Shown: positions 61,384 through 64,000 of the stretch, piece by piece
Layout: each line of letters opens with the position of its first letter
Position numbering within the stretch: position 1 is the stretch's first letter
Assembly (NCBI GenBank): GCA_040216635.1
Contig: JAVJOU010000029.1
Location: forward strand, 337,502-401,501
Direction: 5' to 3'
Length of the DNA: 64,000 bases
From: UBA1479 sp040216635
GTDB lineage: Bacteria > Pseudomonadota > Alphaproteobacteria > Rhodospirillales > Casp-alpha2
Notes under the pieces: model-generated
The model's input: only the letters and a program-made list of their open reading frames with translations
Told to the model about the DNA's origin: nothing
Database searches by the model: none
Made by a program: the position numbers and the translations under genes

Positions 61384-61399
61384 ATTCGGTTCGTTGAAT
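61384..61399. promoter_or_regulatory. SqrR/BigR-type operator, ATTC-N8-GAAT
   Basis: ATTC (61384-61387), eight bases, then GAAT (61396-61399) match the recognition pattern reported for SqrR. The site lies between divergent soxW and the 61458 gene, where a SqrR-type repressor could control both. Confidence 0.6.
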
Positions 61400-61457
61400 G
61401 TATATTGACCGCAGCAGCCATGCTCTGGCAAGACGCTATAAGAAGGAATCCAAGACC

Positions 61458-62189
61458 GTGAATTCAAGACCCCTTTTCATCGCCGGTGTATTCTGCCTGC
61501 TGGTGGGCGCATTTTCCGGTGCGGCCCGGGCGGATGCGGATGCGTTCGACGCCCTGGTCGACGAGGCCCAGGCCGGATATCGCGCCGCCCTGTTCTATGC
61601 CCGCACCGGCAACCCGGCCCTGGCCGGGATCGAACTGGGCCAGGCACAGGATGCCTGGGACGGGATTATTTCCGAATACGGCACCCAGCCGCCCAAGGCC
61701 TATGCCAACGACAGCCGCTGGACAGCTGACCTGAAGGAAATCGCCGGCCGGGTCGCCAAAGGGCTGGAACTGCTGGATATGGAACAAGGCAAGGCCGCGC
61801 GCCGGGAACTGGCGCCGGTACGCGACCTGGTGTACGGCCTGCGCGACCGGGCCGGGCGCAAGGGCTATTCCGAATGCGTCACCGATCTGAACCGCCAGAT
61901 GGACCTGCTGTTCAAATGGCGCCATGACCGGCCCGATTTCGCCAAGCCGGGCACGGCCGATGCGGTCATGGCGGCGGCGGTCAAGTATCGCGACATTCTG
62001 CGCCGCTGTCGGGGGCTTGCCGGCGAGAAACTGAAAAATGCAGCGGATTTCAAACGCATCTACGACGGTGCGGATATCTCGATTTCGTCCATGCCGGCGG
62101 CGGTCGAGCGTAAGGACGCGCTGAGTGTGGTCAACATCCTGCGCGAACTGCGGTCCTTCGACCGGATTCTCTTTTTCAAATTGGGATAG
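61458..62189 (+). CDS. Exported helical protein of unknown function, in the sox locus
   Basis: Protein of 243 residues. The GTG at 61458 has AAGGA upstream and exposes a signal peptide with cleavage near ARA (residue 24). The mature part is charged and helical, with no CxxCH and two separate cysteines (SECVTD, RRCRGL). It is transcribed against the flanking sox genes, from the same gap as soxW. It may support Sox function in the periplasm; I do not recognise the family. Confidence 0.72.
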   Translation: MNSRPLFIAGVFCLLVGAFSGAARADADAFDALVDEAQAGYRAALFYARTGNPALAGIELGQAQDAWDGIISEYGTQPPKAYANDSRWTADLKEIAGRVAKGLELLDMEQGKAARRELAPVRDLVYGLRDRAGRKGYSECVTDLNRQMDLLFKWRHDRPDFAKPGTADAVMAAAVKYRDILRRCRGLAGEKLKNAADFKRIYDGADISISSMPAAVERKDALSVVNILRELRSFDRILFFKLG

Positions 62190-62205
62190 CCCGGCCCTGA
62201 CCGGA

Positions 62206-62943
62206 TCAGCCGACCTTACCCAGGCTGGGGAAGGTATCGAGCATCCAATTGGCGATTTCCGGCACGCTGCCGGTCACGAACAGGATGCCCGTTGCGATCA
62301 GCAGCAAACCCATGACCTTTTCCACCACCCCCAGATGGCGGCGGAACCGCTTCATGAAACCCAGGAACGGGCCGACGGCAAAGGCCGCGCCCAGGAACGG
62401 CAGACCAATCCCGGCGGAATAGACCGCCAGCAGACCCGCGCCGGACCAAGGCCCGTCGCCCGTTGCCGCGACCATCAGGATCGCCGCCAGGACAGGCCCC
62501 ACACAAGGCGTCCAGCCGAAAGCAAAGGCCAGACCGACGACATAGGCACCGACCACCCCCATGGGTTTCTTGGGCCCATCGAAACGGGCGTCCCGTTGCA
62601 GGAATCCGATGCGGAATACGCCCAGAAACTGCAAACCCAGAAGGATGATGATCACGCCGGCGATCTTGGCGAGGACGGGGTGGTATTCGGCGATCAACTG
62701 CCCTACGGCCGAAGCCGTCGCCCCCATGCCGACAAACACGGTGGAAAAGCCCAGAACAAAGGCCAGCGCCGTCCAACGCACCCGCGCCAGGGCCGCACTG
62801 TCCGTGTCGTCCCCTTGGTTTTCCAATGCCTGGAATGTCGTGCCCGCCAGGAAACACAGATAAGGCGGCACCAGCGGCAGAACGCAGGGTGACAGGAAGC
62901 TCAACAAGCCAGCAAGAAAAGCACCGCCGTAGGAAACGTCCAT
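62206..62943 (-). CDS. soxV: CcdA/SoxV-like thiol-disulfide transporter
   Basis: Membrane protein of 245 residues with about six helices in the CcdA/DsbD family. It carries two membrane cysteines in LSPCVLPLVPPYLCF and WTPCVGPVL, which shuttle reducing equivalents across the membrane. ATG 62943 is chosen; TTG 62952 lies closer to an AGGA. Next to soxB and soxW-like genes it is best read as SoxV, feeding electrons to periplasmic thioredoxin, although a role in cytochrome c maturation is also possible. Confidence 0.86.
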   Translation of the reverse strand: MDVSYGGAFLAGLLSFLSPCVLPLVPPYLCFLAGTTFQALENQGDDTDSAALARVRWTALAFVLGFSTVFVGMGATASAVGQLIAEYHPVLAKIAGVIIILLGLQFLGVFRIGFLQRDARFDGPKKPMGVVGAYVVGLAFAFGWTPCVGPVLAAILMVAATGDGPWSGAGLLAVYSAGIGLPFLGAAFAVGPFLGFMKRFRRHLGVVEKVMGLLLIATGILFVTGSVPEIANWMLDTFPSLGKVG

Positions 62944-62985
62944 CGCCGTCAATTAGTCCTTCTGTCCGCCCGGGCCGATAAGGCC

Positions 62986-64000
62986 TTAGGCGCCAATCAC
63001 CTTGACCGTTTCGTTCTTGGGCACCTTGACCACTTTTTCGCGCTGAATATAGCCCGCGACCAGATCATAGGCGGGCGGTCCTTCAGTGCCTTCGTTGACC
63101 GAGGCCCAGCCGGCGGTCACGTATTTCTTCGCCGGGTCGATGGCCTGACCGGTTTTCAGCGACGTCATGTTGGAAATGCGCGAGCCGATCTTCTGGTTGA
63201 TGTCGATGGTATAGGACATGCCGCCGACCCGCACCATGTCGCCGCCCTGTTGGTAATAAGGATCGGCGTTGAACAGATTGTCGGCCACGTCTTCCAAAAT
63301 CGTCTTCAGGAATTCGCCCGTCATTTCCGTGCGGTAGACGTTGGGATAGGTAATCGCCGTGTGATGATGCACATCGTCCACGGTGATGGCCTGCCCCGGC
63401 AGAAGTGACGCCCCCCAGCGGAAGCCCGGAGACAGGGCGATTTCCGCATCCCGTTCCTGAATCAGCGCCTGACAGATCACATCGTCGAAAGTGCCGTTGA
63501 AGTTGCCCCGGCGATACAGCAGGTCTTCCGTATGGCCAAGCTCGCGGGAAATCTCGGCCAGATGCGGTTTGCGGATTTCATCGACCAGGGCGGCCATTTC
63601 CTTGTCCGGTTCGATCGCATCGGAAAACACGGGGATCAGGCGATAGCTGAAATCCGTTACCTTCTTGCCTTCGATCTTGAGATCCAGGCGCGACAGGAAC
63701 TTGCCGTGGCTGCCCGATGCGATCAACAGGGTGTTGTTGACAGTGACCGGGGCCGGCAATGCGTCGTGGGTATGGCCGGTCAGGATCACGTCGATCCCGT
63801 CGACACGCGACGCCAGCTTACGGTCCACGTCGAAGCCGTTGTGCGACAAAAGGACGATCAGATCCGCCCCCGCCGCCTGGGCCGCGGCCACCTGTTTCTT
63901 GACGTTGTCTTCGTTGATCCCGAACGACCAGTTGGGCATCAGATAGCGCGGATTGGCGATCGGCGTATAGGGAAAGGCCTGGCCGATGACCGCGATCTTG
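62986..64000 (-). CDS. soxB: Thiosulfohydrolase SoxB (partial, N-terminus outside window)
   Basis: C-terminal part (about 338 residues) of SoxB, a dimanganese enzyme that hydrolytically releases sulfate from SoxY-bound thiosulfate. Metal-site motifs LLSHNGFDVD and LTGHTHDALPAP are visible, followed by the 5'-nucleotidase-like C-terminal domain (YRTEMTGEFLKTILEDVADN). The gene runs off the right edge. It is followed by the soxV-like gene 42 bp later. soxYZ and soxAX probably lie beyond the window. Confidence 0.95.
   Translation of the reverse strand, partial: KIAVIGQAFPYTPIANPRYLMPNWSFGINEDNVKKQVAAAQAAGADLIVLLSHNGFDVDRKLASRVDGIDVILTGHTHDALPAPVTVNNTLLIASGSHGKFLSRLDLKIEGKKVTDFSYRLIPVFSDAIEPDKEMAALVDEIRKPHLAEISRELGHTEDLLYRRGNFNGTFDDVICQALIQERDAEIALSPGFRWGASLLPGQAITVDDVHHHTAITYPNVYRTEMTGEFLKTILEDVADNLFNADPYYQQGGDMVRVGGMSYTIDINQKIGSRISNMTSLKTGQAIDPAKKYVTAGWASVNEGTEGPPAYDLVAGYIQREKVVKVPKNETVKVIGA

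Noticed and set aside
1..64000. Search by eye for CRISPR arrays, prophage, IS elements and rRNA
   Set aside because: I found no regularly spaced repeats, transposase or phage structural genes, nor rRNA sequence. Only small intergenic repeats are present.

Overview
The window looks like a piece of a high-GC alphaproteobacterial chromosome, most likely from the Rhodospirillales or a related order. The main evidence is the core gene set yacG-rng-maf-infA next to tRNA-Phe, and an LMW phosphatase-UPF0262-hisD-hisG-murA stretch that is typical of Alphaproteobacteria, with a short-form HisG. Gene starts often use GTG or TTG behind good Shine-Dalgarno sequences. I see no phage, insertion sequence, CRISPR array or rRNA. 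Functions are called from protein motifs and gene context only.

Region 1 (1-10994) holds a PhnCDEE-type ABC importer (reverse strand) with a divergent LysR regulator. It is followed by a CoA-thioester catabolic cluster: MmgE/PrpD, an IclR regulator, a family III CoA-transferase, enoyl-CoA hydratase, an HMG-CoA lyase-like enzyme and acyl-CoA dehydrogenase, ending in a clear terminator. Region 2 (11172-18068) is a three-gene peptide-modification cassette: transglutaminase/DUF2126, a circularly permuted ATP-grasp fused to alpha-E, and a second transglutaminase.

Region 3 (18080-41232) is the most unusual part. It appears to serve uptake and breakdown of an organosulfur or related compound. It encodes a flavoprotein, a ThDP enzyme and DUF3604 (reverse); a SsuABC/TauABC-like importer with two tandem permeases and a TauD-like dioxygenase (forward); a HAD dehalogenase-like protein; a BisC-like molybdoenzyme; a phosphosulfolactate synthase (ComA) family protein; a formylglycine-type sulfatase; GntR and LysR regulators; a second TauD-like enzyme; a diheme cytochrome b-like membrane protein; and a 979-residue fusion of a four-cluster ferredoxin subunit to a molybdopterin catalytic subunit. 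ACTATAT sites lie both at the sulfatase/GntR promoter region and at the DUF3604/ABC promoter region and may tie them into one regulon.

Region 4 (41257-43661) is a frameshifted EamA-type exporter and a divergent MocR-type regulator. Region 5 (43692-57423) is the core chromosome, from tRNA-Phe to tRNA-Thr. It is interrupted by a block with a LysR regulator, two tiny exported or membrane proteins and a methyltransferase/D-Ala-D-Ala-ligase-like fusion, and by a hydrolase/PhyH pair. Region 6 (57781-64000) is a thiosulfate-oxidation (sox) locus with a SqrR/BigR-like persulfide-sensing repressor, soxD, soxC, a SoxW-like thioredoxin, a CcdA/SoxV-like protein and the 3' part of soxB. A SqrR-type operator (ATTC-N8-GAAT) sits in the divergent promoter region upstream of soxW.
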